A DNA stretch of 64,000 nucleotides from Bacillus sp. FJAT-42376 (GCF_003816055.1 NZ_CP033906.1:2728001-2792000), one strand, 5' to 3'. Positions 17,440 through 27,941 are shown, numbered from the stretch's first letter. The notes: generated by a model from the letters alone, not told the origin. Made by a program: numbers and translations.

Positions 17440-18240
17440 CTAGACAGTATGGACAAACGACCTGGCGAAATCCTCCACTTTTTGAAGGGCTTGTTCCCGT
17501 TCTGAAACTGAAATGAGTTCATCCTGAAGTTCTTCAACCTGACGGATGATGGCACTCCCTACAACCACTCCATCGCTCACTTCATTCATTTGCATAGCCT
17601 GCTCGCCGGAAGATATCCCAAATCCTACAGCCACAGGGATGGGGGAAACGGCCTTTACCTCTTTAATAAATTCAAACACGTTTTCATTAAAGGCTTTTCT
17701 CTCTCCCGTTACTCCCAGAGAAGATACGCAGTATAGAAATCCTTCTGAAGATTGAGCGATTTTCTTTAACCTGGAAGAGGATGTTGGGGCAACCATTGAG
17801 ATAAAGTACAGATTTTCCGCTTTGCAGCGTTCCCGCATCCGTTCATTCTCTTCAAATGGCAAGTCAGGAACAAGCAGGCCATTTACATCATTTTCGCGCA
17901 TTAAAGCGAAAAAGTTTTCTTCTCCCAATTGTAACACAGGATTATAATAAGTGAACAGGATGATTGGGATCCTTACCCCATTTTCCCTCATTTGCGGAAC
18001 AAGTTCCATTGCTTTTACAATGTTCATTCCCTGCTTCAGCGCCCTTGCTGATGCACGCTGTATGACCGGGCCATCCGCCAGCGGATCCGAATAGGGAATG
18101 CCGAGCTCAATTGCGTCAGCCCCTGCATTCTGAAGAGATAAGGCCAAATCAATCGTAGCGGCTGGAGATGGATCACCTGCCGTAATAAAAGGAATAAATA
18201 GTTTTTTATTTTGCTCCAGAAGAGACTGAAAGTAATTCAT
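17440..18240 (-). CDS. trpA: Tryptophan synthase alpha subunit
   Basis: 266-residue TIM barrel that cleaves indole-3-glycerol phosphate to indole and glyceraldehyde-3-phosphate. Contains [12 protein letters not shown], the catalytic Glu in [28 protein letters not shown] (second catalytic acid), [12 protein letters not shown] and the phosphate loop VGFGISS. The 5' end overlaps the trpB coding end by 35 bases, so the two are translationally coupled. Confidence 0.98.
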   Translation of the reverse strand: MNYFQSLLEQNKKLFIPFITAGDPSPAATIDLALSLQNAGADAIELGIPYSDPLADGPVIQRASARALKQGMNIVKAMELVPQMRENGVRIPIILFTYYNPVLQLGEENFFALMRENDVNGLLVPDLPFEENERMRERCKAENLYFISMVAPTSSSRLKKIAQSSEGFLYCVSSLGVTGERKAFNENVFEFIKEVKAVSPIPVAVGFGISSGEQAMQMNEVSDGVVVGSAIIRQVEELQDELISVSEREQALQKVEDFARSFVHTV

Positions 18241-19429
18241 CTTGATCCACTTCTCCTTTCAAGGCTTTCATCAGCGTATGAACATCTTTGTCGCCGCGTC
18301 CGGACAGGCAGACAAGAATGGACTGATCCGGAGACATATCCTTTGCCATTGAAAAGGCCTGCGCCAGAGCATGGGCAGATTCTATGGCAGCGAGCAGTCC
18401 CTCTTCCTTCGCAGTCCTGTGCAGCGCATCAAGGGCTTCCTGATCGGTAGCATGAACGTATTTGACCCTGCCTGTGCTCGCCAGATGAGCGTGCTCAGGT
18501 CCCACTCCGGGATAATCAAGCCCAGCAGAAATAGAATACGGCTCAACGATCTGTCCAAATCTATCTTGGATTAAGTAAGTCAGGGAACCGTGAATGACTC
18601 CATTCGTTCCTTTTGTAATGGTTGCCGCATGAAGAGGTGTGTCAATTCCTTTACCGGCCGCTTCTACTCCAATCAGCTCCACTTCATCTTGAAGAAAGGG
18701 ATGGAACATGCCAATCGCATTGCTTCCTCCGCCTATACAGGCAATGACTTTATCCGGAAGGCCGCCAGTCCGTTCCAGGAATTGTTTCTTTGATTCTTCC
18801 CCGATTACTTTCTGAAAGTCCCTTACCATCATTGGGTATGGATGGGGACCGACAACAGAACCAATCATATAGAAATGGTCTTCACAATGCTGGACCCAGT
18901 AGCGGATTGCCTCATTTGTCGCATCCTTCAATGTCTTATTCCCGGAGTGAACGGGAACGACTTCTGCACCGAGCAGTTCCATCCGGAATACATTCAGCTG
19001 CTGTCTCTCCACATCCTCATGTCCCATAAACACTTTGCATTTCATTCCAAATTTAGCTGCTACAGTCGCAGCCGCTACTCCGTGCTGTCCTGCCCCGGTT
19101 TCAGCGATCAGCTGATTTTTCCCCATCCGTTTCGCAAGCAAAGCCTGGCCTATTGCGTTATTAATTTTATGGGCACCCGTATGGTTAAGGTCCTCTCTTT
19201 TTAAATAGATTTTGGCTCCGCCAATTGATTTCGTTAGATTATCTGCAAAAGTCAATGCTGTCGGCCTTCCGGAATATTCTTTCAAAAGCCGGACGTATTC
19301 TTCTCCAAATGAAGGATCAGCTATTGCCTCTCTATAGGCTGCTTCAAGCTCCTCAAGGGGCTCCATCAGTGTTTCAGGTACAAATTTCCCGCCAAATTCT
19401 CCGTATCTGCCTTTATTATCGGGATACAT
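18206..19429 (-). CDS. trpB: Tryptophan synthase beta subunit
   Basis: About 407-residue PLP enzyme joining indole and serine to tryptophan. Key features: [14 protein letters not shown] at the N terminus, PLP lysine in [34 protein letters not shown], and the phosphate-binding GGGSNAIG. The ATG at 19429 is nine bases after GAGGG; the TTG two codons earlier is too close to that site. The 5' end overlaps trpF by 14 bases. Confidence 0.98.
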   Translation of the reverse strand: MYPDNKGRYGEFGGKFVPETLMEPLEELEAAYREAIADPSFGEEYVRLLKEYSGRPTALTFADNLTKSIGGAKIYLKREDLNHTGAHKINNAIGQALLAKRMGKNQLIAETGAGQHGVAAATVAAKFGMKCKVFMGHEDVERQQLNVFRMELLGAEVVPVHSGNKTLKDATNEAIRYWVQHCEDHFYMIGSVVGPHPYPMMVRDFQKVIGEESKKQFLERTGGLPDKVIACIGGGSNAIGMFHPFLQDEVELIGVEAAGKGIDTPLHAATITKGTNGVIHGSLTYLIQDRFGQIVEPYSISAGLDYPGVGPEHAHLASTGRVKYVHATDQEALDALHRTAKEEGLLAAIESAHALAQAFSMAKDMSPDQSILVCLSGRGDKDVHTLMKALKGEVDQDELLSVSSGAK

Positions 19430-20069
19430 ATTCAAACACCCTCTTCTCTAAATTTCTGATTCTCTCTGCATTCTTCATTCCATTCCGTTCAATTCCGCTT
19501 GCCAGATCAATGCCATGCGGATCGGTTTGTAACAGATCTGCAATATTTTCAGGATTAACTCCTCCTGCTATAAAACATGCTTTCCCTAATTTTTCAGCTT
19601 TTTCCGAATAGACGCGGACGGCTGACCAATCGAATGCTATCCCTGTCCCCCCCCGCGAACCCGGAACCTTGCTGTCGATTAAAAATACATCAGTAAACGG
19701 GGCATACCGTTCCATTTTTTCAACTGCTTTTTCATCATGGGGTATCGCTTTCCATATTTCCGCGGAGCCGTTTTTTTGCCTGAATTCTTTTAGAAAATCA
19801 GTGGTTTCTTCTCCATGGAATTGGACGGCATCGAGACTGAGAATATCGCACGCCCTTTGTATCTCTTCGTGTGAAGGATGAACGAAAACTCCCGTAAGCT
19901 TCTTTCCGTTTCTTCCGAATTCCTCTACCCACTCTGCGGCCGTTTCAGGTTCTGTCTTCCTCTTGCTGTCTGCAAAAATCAGACCAAGATAATCAGCTTC
20001 CGAATGAATCGCCAGTTCATAATCTTCTCTGCTTTTATTTCCGCAATATTTCAGCAGGGGGCGAATCAT
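19416..20069 (-). CDS. trpF: Phosphoribosylanthranilate isomerase
   Basis: 217 residues, converting N-(5-phosphoribosyl)anthranilate to the carboxyphenylamino-deoxyribulose phosphate. Signatures: [13 protein letters not shown] with catalytic Cys, [35 protein letters not shown] with catalytic Asp, and [15 protein letters not shown] overlap with the trpC stop. Confidence 0.97.
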   Translation of the reverse strand: MIRPLLKYCGNKSREDYELAIHSEADYLGLIFADSKRKTEPETAAEWVEEFGRNGKKLTGVFVHPSHEEIQRACDILSLDAVQFHGEETTDFLKEFRQKNGSAEIWKAIPHDEKAVEKMERYAPFTDVFLIDSKVPGSRGGTGIAFDWSAVRVYSEKAEKLGKACFIAGGVNPENIADLLQTDPHGIDLASGIERNGMKNAERIRNLEKRVFEYVSR

Positions 20070-20824
20070 GCATATTCACCAAAAAGGTTCAAAACCGCTT
20101 CCTCCTGGCTTTGATGCTTCATGAGAGATTCTCCTACCAGAACAGCCTGGGCTCCGTATTCTTTTACCAAGGTCAGATCTTGAGACGTATGAATCCCACT
20201 CTCGCTTACAAGCAGAGAATCTTTCGGAATGTATCCTTTAAACTCCGCAGCACGGCGGATGTCTGTATGAAATGTGGTTAAATCCCGGTTATTGATGCCG
20301 ATTAATTCAGGAGTGATCTGTTTTAAAATCCTCTCAAGGACCGGTAATGAGTGAACTTCCACTAAAGCATCCATTCCCCGTTCTATTGCATGATGATAAA
20401 GTTCAGACAGATATACAGGATCCAGCGCCTCCCCGATAAGCAGGATGGCGTCAGCGCCAAGATAATCCGACTCCTCGACCTGAAGGTGGTCTACGATAAA
20501 ATCTTTCCTTAGTACAGGCAGATTCGTTTCTCGTTTGGCGATGCTTAAGTAGGCATTGTCGCCCTTGAAAAATTTAGAGTCGGTCAGTACGGAAAGACAG
20601 TCCGCTCCCCCTTTTTCATATTGTGCTGCGTGCATTTCAGGTTTAAAATTTTCTTTTATGATGCCTTTTGAAGGAGATGCCTTTTTCACTTCTGCAATCA
20701 GCCCTACTGTTCTGTTAGGATGTTTTAGCGCTTCATAAAAAGAGCGTTTCGGGAGTTTCTGGTCTTCGGGCTGAATTAAAGTTTGAATTTCAGTTTTTTT
20801 ATGTTCAAGAATTCGGTCAAGCAT
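20066..20824 (-). CDS. trpC: Indole-3-glycerol phosphate synthase
   Basis: About 252-residue TIM barrel that closes the indole ring. Motifs: LIAEVKKASPSKGII with catalytic Lys, LRKDFIVDHLQV, LLIGEAL, ALVEVH, IGINNRDLTTF and LVSESGI. The frame is open to 20908, but the ATG at 20824 has GGTGG upstream and begins MLDRILEHKKTEI, the family N terminus. Overlaps the trpD end by eight bases. Confidence 0.97.
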   Translation of the reverse strand: MLDRILEHKKTEIQTLIQPEDQKLPKRSFYEALKHPNRTVGLIAEVKKASPSKGIIKENFKPEMHAAQYEKGGADCLSVLTDSKFFKGDNAYLSIAKRETNLPVLRKDFIVDHLQVEESDYLGADAILLIGEALDPVYLSELYHHAIERGMDALVEVHSLPVLERILKQITPELIGINNRDLTTFHTDIRRAAEFKGYIPKDSLLVSESGIHTSQDLTLVKEYGAQAVLVGESLMKHQSQEEAVLNLFGEYA

Positions 20825-21833
20825 ACTTTTCCACCTTCTTTTTCTGGAGTTTTTGAAGCTGGGCAAGGGCTTGCCCGGAAATAATGGCCTGTTCGGATAG
20901 TTGGACACCTTCGTTCAGAGTCTGCGCATAGCCGGATGCATAAAGGGCTGCGCCCGCATTTAAAGAAATAATATCTTTAACGGCTTGCGGCCCCCTGTTC
21001 TGAAAGGCTTTGCAGATCATCGCCGCGCTTTCTTGCGGGCTGCCAGCCTTCAAATCGAGGGGATTTCCCCGGCTCATGCCGAATTGCTCCGGTGAGATTG
21101 TATAGCGGCTGATGGTTTCACCTTTTACTTCCAATACCATCGTTTCGTCTGTTACCGTAATCTCATCAAGCCCGTCTGCGCCTGTAACAAGGAGAGCATG
21201 CTTTGTACCAAGCTTGCAGAGAGCTTCAGCCATTAATTGGGCATAACGCTCTGAGAAGACTCCAATTACCTGTTTGGAAGCATTGGCGGGATTCGCCAGA
21301 GGTCCCAGCAGATTAAATGCCGTCCTGAATCCGATCTCCTTTCTTGGATTCACGGCATGCTTCATGGATGTGTGATAGAGCGGTGCAAACAGGAACCCCA
21401 TGTGGTATTTTCCAAGTTCCTCCGCTGCCTGGCATGGAGATTCCAGCGGCTTAATATCCAGCGCCTCCAATACATCCGCGCTTCCGCTTTTTGACGTAAA
21501 GGACCGGTTTCCATGCTTTGCCACTTTCACCCCGAATGAGGACGCCGTTATTGCTGCTGAAGTCGAAATATTGAATGTGGAGGCCTGATCTCCTCCTGTT
21601 CCGCATGTATCTACCGCATCTTCGAGCCCTTTAATTACAACCATCTTCTCTTTCATGGCCTCAGTAAAACCGATAATTTCTTCTACTGTTTCTCCCCGGA
21701 GTCTCAATATGGATAAAAAACTGGCAATCTGGGCTTCTGTTGCACGCCCCTCCATAATGGACCGCATTGCTTCCTTCGCTTCGAATCTCGTAAATCGTTC
21801 TCCTTCAACGGCTCTGGATAGTATGGATTTCAT
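20817..21833 (-). CDS. trpD: Anthranilate phosphoribosyltransferase
   Basis: About 338 residues, transferring phosphoribose from PRPP to anthranilate. Glycine-rich PRPP site DTCGTGGDQASTFNIST near residue 80, then KHGNRSFTSKSGSADVLEALD, and the anthranilate-site region FRTAFNLLGPLANPA. Two adjacent ATG codons (21831-21836) follow GGAGG; the second has the better spacing. Overlaps the end of trpE by 29 bases. Confidence 0.96.
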   Translation of the reverse strand: MKSILSRAVEGERFTRFEAKEAMRSIMEGRATEAQIASFLSILRLRGETVEEIIGFTEAMKEKMVVIKGLEDAVDTCGTGGDQASTFNISTSAAITASSFGVKVAKHGNRSFTSKSGSADVLEALDIKPLESPCQAAEELGKYHMGFLFAPLYHTSMKHAVNPRKEIGFRTAFNLLGPLANPANASKQVIGVFSERYAQLMAEALCKLGTKHALLVTGADGLDEITVTDETMVLEVKGETISRYTISPEQFGMSRGNPLDLKAGSPQESAAMICKAFQNRGPQAVKDIISLNAGAALYASGYAQTLNEGVQLSEQAIISGQALAQLQKLQKKKVEKYA

Positions 21834-23343
21834 CATTTGCCTCCTTTCCGAATTGACGGTTGGCAAGCTCAATGGCTTTTATAAGTGCGCTCGCTTTGCT
21901 CCGGGTTTCTTCCCATTCGCTTTCAGGCACAGAATCCGCTACAATACCCGCACCAGCCTGGATATAAGCTTTATTATTCTTCACAACCGCCGTCCGGATC
22001 GCAATACAGGAATCGATGTTTCCATCAAAACCGATATAGGCGATGCTTCCCGCATATTGGTTTCTCGGTGTAGGCTCAAGCTCTTGCAGAATTTCCATAG
22101 CCCTGACCTTCGGAGCTCCGGAAACGGTACCTGCCGGGAACGAGGCAAGCAGGGCATCCGTAGGATGAACATCCTTCCTTAAGCTCCCGGTCACCTTTGA
22201 AAACAGGTGCATCACATGAGAAAAATAGGTCAATTCCATATAATTTTCCGTTTTTACAGAATGATAGTTTGCTACTCTTCCAATGTCGTTTCTAGCCAAG
22301 TCGACAAGCATCAGATGTTCGGCTTTCTCTTTTTCATCGGCCAGGAGGCTTTCAGCAAGCTGTGCGTCTTCTTTCTCATCTTTCCCCCTCTTTCTGGTGC
22401 CTGCAATCGGGTGAATTTCGAGGTGCCCGTTCTGAACATGAATCAGTCTCTCTGGAGAGCTCCCTACAATTTCCGTTTCATCATTTTTTAAATAGAATAG
22501 ATAAGGGGATGGATTTACTTTCCTGAGTATTCGGTAAAGTTCGAATCCATTTGCCTCCATGGGCATTTCAAAACGCTGGGAAAGAACCGTTTGAAAGACA
22601 TCGCCTGCCGCAATATAATTTTTAATTTTCTGGACTTTTTGTATAAACTCATGTTTTTCCATATTGGAATGAACATGGTCGAAGCTAACCAATGAGCGCT
22701 GATCATAGTTCAAAAACAGTTCCTGAAGGGGCTCCTTGTTTTGAAGTTCTTTCACCAATTCCTGAATCTTCGCTTCCGCTTTCTTATAAAGCGCAATCTT
22801 TTCATCTTCCTGCTCATTTCCATTCAAAAAAGAGAATTGTATAAAATAAAGCTGGTTCTCCGCATGGTCAAACGCTATATACGTGCTGCATACGGCGAGA
22901 CTGCATACGGGGTCTGAATCGTTTAGCCCTGAATGCTTTTGCACCTTTTCAAAGAGGCTGACAGAATCATATCCGATAAAACCGACTGCTCCTCCTTTAA
23001 AAGGAATCGGAAGATCAGGCAATTTAATTTGAAGGGACTGATCAAGGTGCCGGAACACATCAGAGAAGCTGGAAGATTTATACTTTACAGCTCCATTCTT
23101 TTCCTGAATGACAAAGTGCCCCTGTTTTTCTTTTATTGTCATAACGGCATTTAATCCGATAAAGGAGTAATTAGACCAGTTGGATTCCCGGTCATTGCTT
23201 TCCAATATATAAACTGCCTGCTGTTTTAAGGAGTTAAAAATCTGAATGGGAGTTAATGTATCGATTTTGTAGGACTGCACAACCGGGATTGTCCGGCAGG
23301 TCTTTGCATCCTCTAAAAATGAAGGTAAATCTGAATGGGTCAT
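21805..23343 (-). CDS. trpE: Anthranilate synthase component I
   Basis: 512 residues. Converts chorismate to anthranilate with ammonia from a glutaminase subunit that is not encoded here; in B. subtilis that role is filled by PabA/TrpG in the folate operon. N-terminal tryptophan-binding element YILESNDRESNW, and C-terminal chorismate-binding core with IAGTRKRGKDEKED, HLMLVDLARNDIGRV, FPAGTVSGAPKVRAMEIL and GGxx-type end motifs such as IQAGAGIVADSVPESE. AGAGGAGG precedes the ATG and is covered by a hairpin (see 23353-23375). First gene of the TRAP-controlled trpEDCFBA block. Confidence 0.98.
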   Translation of the reverse strand: MTHSDLPSFLEDAKTCRTIPVVQSYKIDTLTPIQIFNSLKQQAVYILESNDRESNWSNYSFIGLNAVMTIKEKQGHFVIQEKNGAVKYKSSSFSDVFRHLDQSLQIKLPDLPIPFKGGAVGFIGYDSVSLFEKVQKHSGLNDSDPVCSLAVCSTYIAFDHAENQLYFIQFSFLNGNEQEDEKIALYKKAEAKIQELVKELQNKEPLQELFLNYDQRSLVSFDHVHSNMEKHEFIQKVQKIKNYIAAGDVFQTVLSQRFEMPMEANGFELYRILRKVNPSPYLFYLKNDETEIVGSSPERLIHVQNGHLEIHPIAGTRKRGKDEKEDAQLAESLLADEKEKAEHLMLVDLARNDIGRVANYHSVKTENYMELTYFSHVMHLFSKVTGSLRKDVHPTDALLASFPAGTVSGAPKVRAMEILQELEPTPRNQYAGSIAYIGFDGNIDSCIAIRTAVVKNNKAYIQAGAGIVADSVPESEWEETRSKASALIKAIELANRQFGKEANDEIHTIQSR

Positions 23344-23352
23344 ACCTGTTTC

Positions 23353-23375
23353 CTCCTCTTTAATTCGCAGAGGAG
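23353..23375 (-). promoter_or_regulatory. trpE Shine-Dalgarno-sequestering hairpin
   Basis: In the transcript CTCCTCT (23369-23375) pairs perfectly with AGAGGAG (23353-23359), the trpE ribosome-binding site, around a nine-base loop. B. subtilis trpE has an equivalent hairpin that forms when TRAP is bound to the leader. Confidence 0.7.
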
Positions 23376-23466
23376 AATGGGATGAGTCGGAGGGAATGAA
23401 CGGCTATGCCTATGCTGAATAAGCAGCTTACACAGCATATTTGTTATGAAAGAAATAACGAAATAA

Positions 23467-23496
23467 GCCCAAAAACACATAAATGTGTCTTTGGGC
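23467..23496 (-). terminator. trp leader attenuator (Rho-independent)
   Basis: GCCCAAAGACACAT pairs with ATGTGTTTTTGGGC, a 14-bp stem with one G-U pair, followed by TTATTTC. The 5' arm (23489-23499 including flanking bases) can instead pair with 23555-23565 within the TRAP site, giving the competing antiterminator. Confidence 0.85.
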
Positions 23497-23530
23497 AGCA
23501 TAGTCCGAATCATGGACAAGAAAGTGATTC

Positions 23531-23599
23531 CTCAGCTATACTCAATCATTCTCAGCTACCCTAAACTCTTCTCTGCTCTTGCTCTCAACTAATACTCTC
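23531..23599 (-). promoter_or_regulatory. TRAP-binding site of the trp operon leader
   Basis: The transcript carries twelve GAG or UAG triplets, at plus-strand starts 23531, 23536, 23541, 23551, 23556, 23561, 23566, 23571, 23576, about 23582-23584, 23589 and about 23595-23597. Most are spaced by exactly two bases; one slot (23546) holds UGA instead. This is the footprint of the 11-subunit TRAP ring, whose gene mtrB is at 30633-30860. Tryptophan-loaded TRAP would prevent the antiterminator and cause termination at 23467-23496. Confidence 0.9.
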
Positions 23600-23615
23600 T
23601 TGTAACTTATTGATT

Positions 23616-23644
23616 ATTCTAGTACGTTCCCTCTACTCTGTCAA
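23616..23644 (-). promoter_or_regulatory. Sigma-A promoter of trpEDCFBA within the aroH 3' end
   Basis: TTGACA (23639-23644) and TAGAAT (23616-23621) on the minus strand, 17 bases apart. The -35 box lies within the last codons of aroH. The leader starts about 20 bases before the first TRAP triplet. Confidence 0.85.
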
Positions 23645-24025
23645 TGGAGAAGATTCTTGCCTGGAATTTGTCAAGTCCGGTCTTAAAACAGATGCGCCTT
23701 TCAGATATACATGCTGTACTTCATTTTGGTTCAAATCCGTTTCCACATGCATCATGACCCTGATGCATTTTTGCAAGGCCCCGGGAACGTCAATTTCAGC
23801 CATGCACATAACCGGAACATGGTTCCAGCCTGTTAATTCTCTCAATGCTTTTGCCGGAAATGCCGCATCCAGATCCTTCGTCACCGTCACAAGGACACTG
23901 CTGACTTTTTCAGGAACAATTTGATTGTCAGCCGCCATTTTTTTATAAAGCTCCTCCGCTGAACTTAATACAGATTGAACGGTGTTTTCAGAAGCTGTTG
24001 TAGCCCCTCTAATCCCTCTTATCAA
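23633..24025 (-). CDS. aroH: Chorismate mutase (AroH type)
   Basis: 130-residue trimeric chorismate mutase of the B. subtilis AroH fold, converting chorismate to prephenate. Characteristic sequence: MIRGIRGATTASENT with active-site Arg, then SVLVTVTKDLDAAFPAKALR and the C-terminal VMMHVETDLNQNEVQHVYLKGA. TTG start with AAAGGAGGAG upstream, overlapping the aroB stop. The trp promoter overlaps its 3' end. Confidence 0.96.
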   Translation of the reverse strand: MIRGIRGATTASENTVQSVLSSAEELYKKMAADNQIVPEKVSSVLVTVTKDLDAAFPAKALRELTGWNHVPVMCMAEIDVPGALQKCIRVMMHVETDLNQNEVQHVYLKGASVLRPDLTNSRQESSPLTE

Positions 24026-25113
24026 TTCAGCTCCTCCTTTCGATACTGCTCAAGCAATTCCTGCAGTCTCACAGGAAGAAAAGAATGAATCACCGGAGAT
24101 CCGATTTCTTCAAGGAGCACCATATTCACGTTTCCAGATGCCGATTTCTTATCTTTGAGCATATAGGAAACCAGTTCTTCCGTACGAACTTTTTCTGGAA
24201 TCGCAACGGGAAAACCGATCTCCTTAAACCACATTTTATGTTCTGTATAATAAATGCTCGAACCTAGTTCCTTTTCACTTAGCCAGGAAGCAAAAAGCAT
24301 GCCCTGGGCAACTGCATCACCGTGCGTAATCTTTCCATACCCGAGCGCTGCTTCAATGGCATGGCCGAGCGTATGGCCAAAATTCAAAAAAGCCCTGACT
24401 CCGGTTTCTTTTTCATCTTCAGACACAATAGCTGCTTTTACCCGAATGCCTTCCGTAATCATCTTAATGAGCTGTTCTTCATTCGGACTCCTGACAGCGG
24501 TCAGGTCCTTTTGCAGCCATGACAGGAAAGACGGATTTGCAATCAGCGCATGTTTGATGACCTCTGCCATACCCGAACGCATCTCTCTGTCCGGAAGGGA
24601 TGCCAGAAATTCAGGATGATAAAAGACCGCTTTGGGCTGATGGAAAGCGCCGATCATATTCTTCCCTTTAGGATGATTGATACCGGTCTTGCCTCCGACT
24701 GCACTATCGTGGGCGAGGAGTGTCGTTGGAATCTGGATAAACGGAATGCCTCTCATGAAAGTGGCAGCAGCAAACCCCGCAAGGTCTCCCACAACTCCCC
24801 CTCCAAGAGCGGCAATCATGCTTTTCCTGTCCAGTCCTATTTCAAGCGCATATGAAAGAATTGCATAATACTGCTCAAAGGATTTTGCTTCTTCTCCATT
24901 TGGAACAGCCATTACCTCAACGGGTGCATATTCACATAGGGATGCTTTCACTTTTTCCCCATACAGGCGATAAACTTCATCATCCGTAATGAGAAGAATT
25001 TTCTCAGGTTTTATCCCGGAGTCCGTGAGTACATGTTTAAAAGATGACAAGGCCCCGTTACCGATTATAACCTGGTAGGAATGATCAGCCGACGCAACGG
25101 TGACAGCTTCCAT
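24022..25113 (-). CDS. aroB: 3-dehydroquinate synthase
   Basis: 363 residues, NAD- and metal-dependent cyclisation of DAHP to 3-dehydroquinate. NAD-binding GGGVVGDLAGFAAATFMRG near residue 105, then PTTLLAHDSAVGGKTGIN, and metal-binding histidines in FNFGHTLGHAIE and the preceding Glu in GMAEVIKHALI. The ATG overlaps the aroC stop by one base. Confidence 0.97.
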   Translation of the reverse strand: MEAVTVASADHSYQVIIGNGALSSFKHVLTDSGIKPEKILLITDDEVYRLYGEKVKASLCEYAPVEVMAVPNGEEAKSFEQYYAILSYALEIGLDRKSMIAALGGGVVGDLAGFAAATFMRGIPFIQIPTTLLAHDSAVGGKTGINHPKGKNMIGAFHQPKAVFYHPEFLASLPDREMRSGMAEVIKHALIANPSFLSWLQKDLTAVRSPNEEQLIKMITEGIRVKAAIVSEDEKETGVRAFLNFGHTLGHAIEAALGYGKITHGDAVAQGMLFASWLSEKELGSSIYYTEHKMWFKEIGFPVAIPEKVRTEELVSYMLKDKKSASGNVNMVLLEEIGSPVIHSFLPVRLQELLEQYRKEELN

Positions 25114-26285
25114 TAAAATTCCCTCGCACGCTGGCGCATTTTTTCAGCGTTTTCCCGGATGAGATCCATTCTGTCCTGGCCGAATTGTTCCGTAATCGCT
25201 GCAGCAAGCTCCCATGCGACAACTGCTTCCGCCACAACACTTGCAGCAGGGACTGCACAGCTGTCTGAACGCTCAATGCTTGCCGAAAACGGTTCTTTCG
25301 TCTCTATATCTACACTTTGCAATGGTTTATACAGCGTTGGAATGGGTTTCATGACACCGCGGGCTATGATTGGCATACCGGTGGTCATTCCGCCTTCAAG
25401 TCCGCCGAGACGATTGGTTTTCCGGTAATAGCCGCGCTCCTGATCCCAGGCAATCTCATCATGAACTTCACTTCCGAACAATCGTCCAGCTTCAAATCCA
25501 ATCCCGATTTCCGCTCCTTTAAAAGCATTGATGCTCATAATCGCAGCTGCAATTTTCGCATCGAGCTTCCGGTCGTAGTGAACGTAGCTTCCCACTCCCG
25601 GAGGCATTCCTTCCGCAACCACCTCTACAATGCCGCCGATCGAATCGCCGTTTTCCTTGGCACGGTCGATGGCCTCCATCATTTTGGCTGCCGCCTTTTC
25701 ATCAGCACATCGTACCGGAGATTCCTCTGTTTTTGCTAAAAGTTCATCAACATCGGAAAAGGCAGGATGCCCGGAACGGATTCCGCCGATTTCCAGGACA
25801 TGTCCCGCGATTTTTATTCCGCACTCAGCAAGGATCCGTTTGGCCACAGCTCCTGCAGCCACACGGACTGTCGTTTCTCTGGCAGAAGATCTCTCTAATA
25901 CATTTCTCATATCCCGATGGCCATACTTAATCGCCCCGTTTAAATCCGCATGCCCCGGGCGCGGTCGGCTGATCTGCCTTTTTACCTCTGAATCTTCCAT
26001 ATCTTCCAGAGGCTCAGCCCCCATTATTTTCGTCCAGTGCTTCCAGTCTTTATTTTCTACAATGAGGGCAATCGGAGAACCGAGCGTTTTGCCATGGCGC
26101 ACCCCGCCGGCTATAACCACCTGATCCTTCTCGATTTGCATTCTGCGTCCTCTGCCATATCCCTTTTGTCTGCGTGCCAAATCTCTATTGATGTCCTCCG
26201 CAGTAAGACTCAGACCTGCGGGGATTCCTTCTAATATCGCTGTCAGCTGAGGACCGTGTGACTCCCCGGATGTTAAATACCTCAT
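25113..26285 (-). CDS. aroC: Chorismate synthase (B. subtilis AroF)
   Basis: 390 residues, the length of the B. subtilis enzyme. Anti-1,4-elimination of phosphate from EPSP with reduced FMN. Signatures: [74 protein letters not shown], and the C-terminal [17 protein letters not shown] at 26285 follows AAGGGAGAG; the six-codon upstream extension is unlikely. First gene of the aroC-aroB-aroH group. Confidence 0.97.
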   Translation of the reverse strand: MRYLTSGESHGPQLTAILEGIPAGLSLTAEDINRDLARRQKGYGRGRRMQIEKDQVVIAGGVRHGKTLGSPIALIVENKDWKHWTKIMGAEPLEDMEDSEVKRQISRPRPGHADLNGAIKYGHRDMRNVLERSSARETTVRVAAGAVAKRILAECGIKIAGHVLEIGGIRSGHPAFSDVDELLAKTEESPVRCADEKAAAKMMEAIDRAKENGDSIGGIVEVVAEGMPPGVGSYVHYDRKLDAKIAAAIMSINAFKGAEIGIGFEAGRLFGSEVHDEIAWDQERGYYRKTNRLGGLEGGMTTGMPIIARGVMKPIPTLYKPLQSVDIETKEPFSASIERSDSCAVPAASVVAEAVVAWELAAAITEQFGQDRMDLIRENAEKMRQRAREF

Positions 26286-26341
26286 TGTGATCTCTCCCTT
26301 CAACGCGTTAACGCTTTTATGTATGTAAATGATTAGTTAAC

Positions 26342-26350
26342 ACTATACCA
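26342..26350 (-). promoter_or_regulatory. Possible extended -10 promoter for aroC-aroB-aroH
   Basis: TGGTATAGT on the minus strand fits the extended -10 form TGnTATAAT about 60 bases before the aroC ATG. No good -35 box is visible. A perfect ten-base palindrome GCGTTAACGC lies downstream at 26305-26314. Confidence 0.45.
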
Positions 26351-26378
26351 CAATTTTTTTATAAAAAGTAGCATCTGT

Positions 26379-27182
<804 letters not shown>

Positions 27183-27354
27183 TTACAATGAGTATATCGT
27201 GAACCGGCCACTCCTTACCACCCTTTCAGACTGCTTAGTGCAGGGTTTTCAGTCATAACCTCTTTCATTTTCCAAGGCAGCCGGAAGGGCCGGAATACCT
27301 TCTTTGCCCTTCACAGATGCTGATGAAGGAATATACTGTCGAACGATTGAATCG

Positions 27355-27387
27355 GCAAAAATAAAAGGCCAGCCCGGAAGGCTGACC
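27355..27387 (-). terminator. Terminator after ndk
   Basis: GGTCAGCC pairs with GGCTGGCC (one G-U) around five bases, followed on the minus strand by TTTTATTTTTG. It lies seven bases past the ndk stop. Confidence 0.85.
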
Positions 27388-27393
27388 AAAGTA

Positions 27394-27840
27394 TTAATAA
27401 ATGCAGCTATTCATTAGTTTTTCATACCCAACAAGCTCTTCCTGCTTAAAGAAAAGATCAATTTCTCTCTCTGCGCTTTCGGGCGAGTCAGAGCCGTGAA
27501 TAATATTCTTTCCGACAATCACACCATAATCCCCTCTGATGGTGCCGGGAAGAGCTTCCTTCGGATTGGTTTTGCCCATCATCTGGCGTGATGTCTCAAT
27601 GACATTCTCCCCTTGCCATACCATAGCAAATACCGGTCCTGAAGTAATAAAATCCACTAATTCATTATAAAAACCTTTCCCCTTATGTTCCCCGTAATGC
27701 TGTTCTGCAAGCTCCTGTGAAATTTGCATAAGCTTCGCTCCGGCTAATTGAAAGCCCTTTCTTTCGAATCTTTGCAAAATTTCTCCGATTAACTGCCTTT
27801 GAACACCATCAGGTTTGACCATCAAAAATGTCTTTTCCAT
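27394..27840 (-). CDS. ndk: Nucleoside diphosphate kinase
   Basis: 148 residues. Exchanges the gamma-phosphate between NTPs and NDPs through a phosphohistidine. Start [20 protein letters not shown]; active-site His in [16 protein letters not shown], and the conserved RGDYGV and GTIRGDY elements. ATG at 27840 is eight bases after GGTGGAG; a TTG two codons earlier is less likely. It has its own promoter and terminator. Confidence 0.98.
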   Translation of the reverse strand: MEKTFLMVKPDGVQRQLIGEILQRFERKGFQLAGAKLMQISQELAEQHYGEHKGKGFYNELVDFITSGPVFAMVWQGENVIETSRQMMGKTNPKEALPGTIRGDYGVIVGKNIIHGSDSPESAEREIDLFFKQEELVGYEKLMNSCIY

Positions 27841-27893
27841 ATACAATTCTCCACCCCGTCAAATTATGTATGGGTTTTCATTTACCCTTTAAA

Positions 27894-27922
27894 ATCGTAA
27901 CACTTTTACAGGAATTATTCAA
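27894..27922 (-). promoter_or_regulatory. Sigma-A promoter of ndk
   Basis: TTGAAT (27917-27922), 17 bases, TACGAT (27894-27899) on the minus strand, about 55 bases before the ndk ATG and downstream of the hepT stop. Confidence 0.7.
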
Positions 27923-27941
27923 TCAGGAGTGGAGAAAGTAT

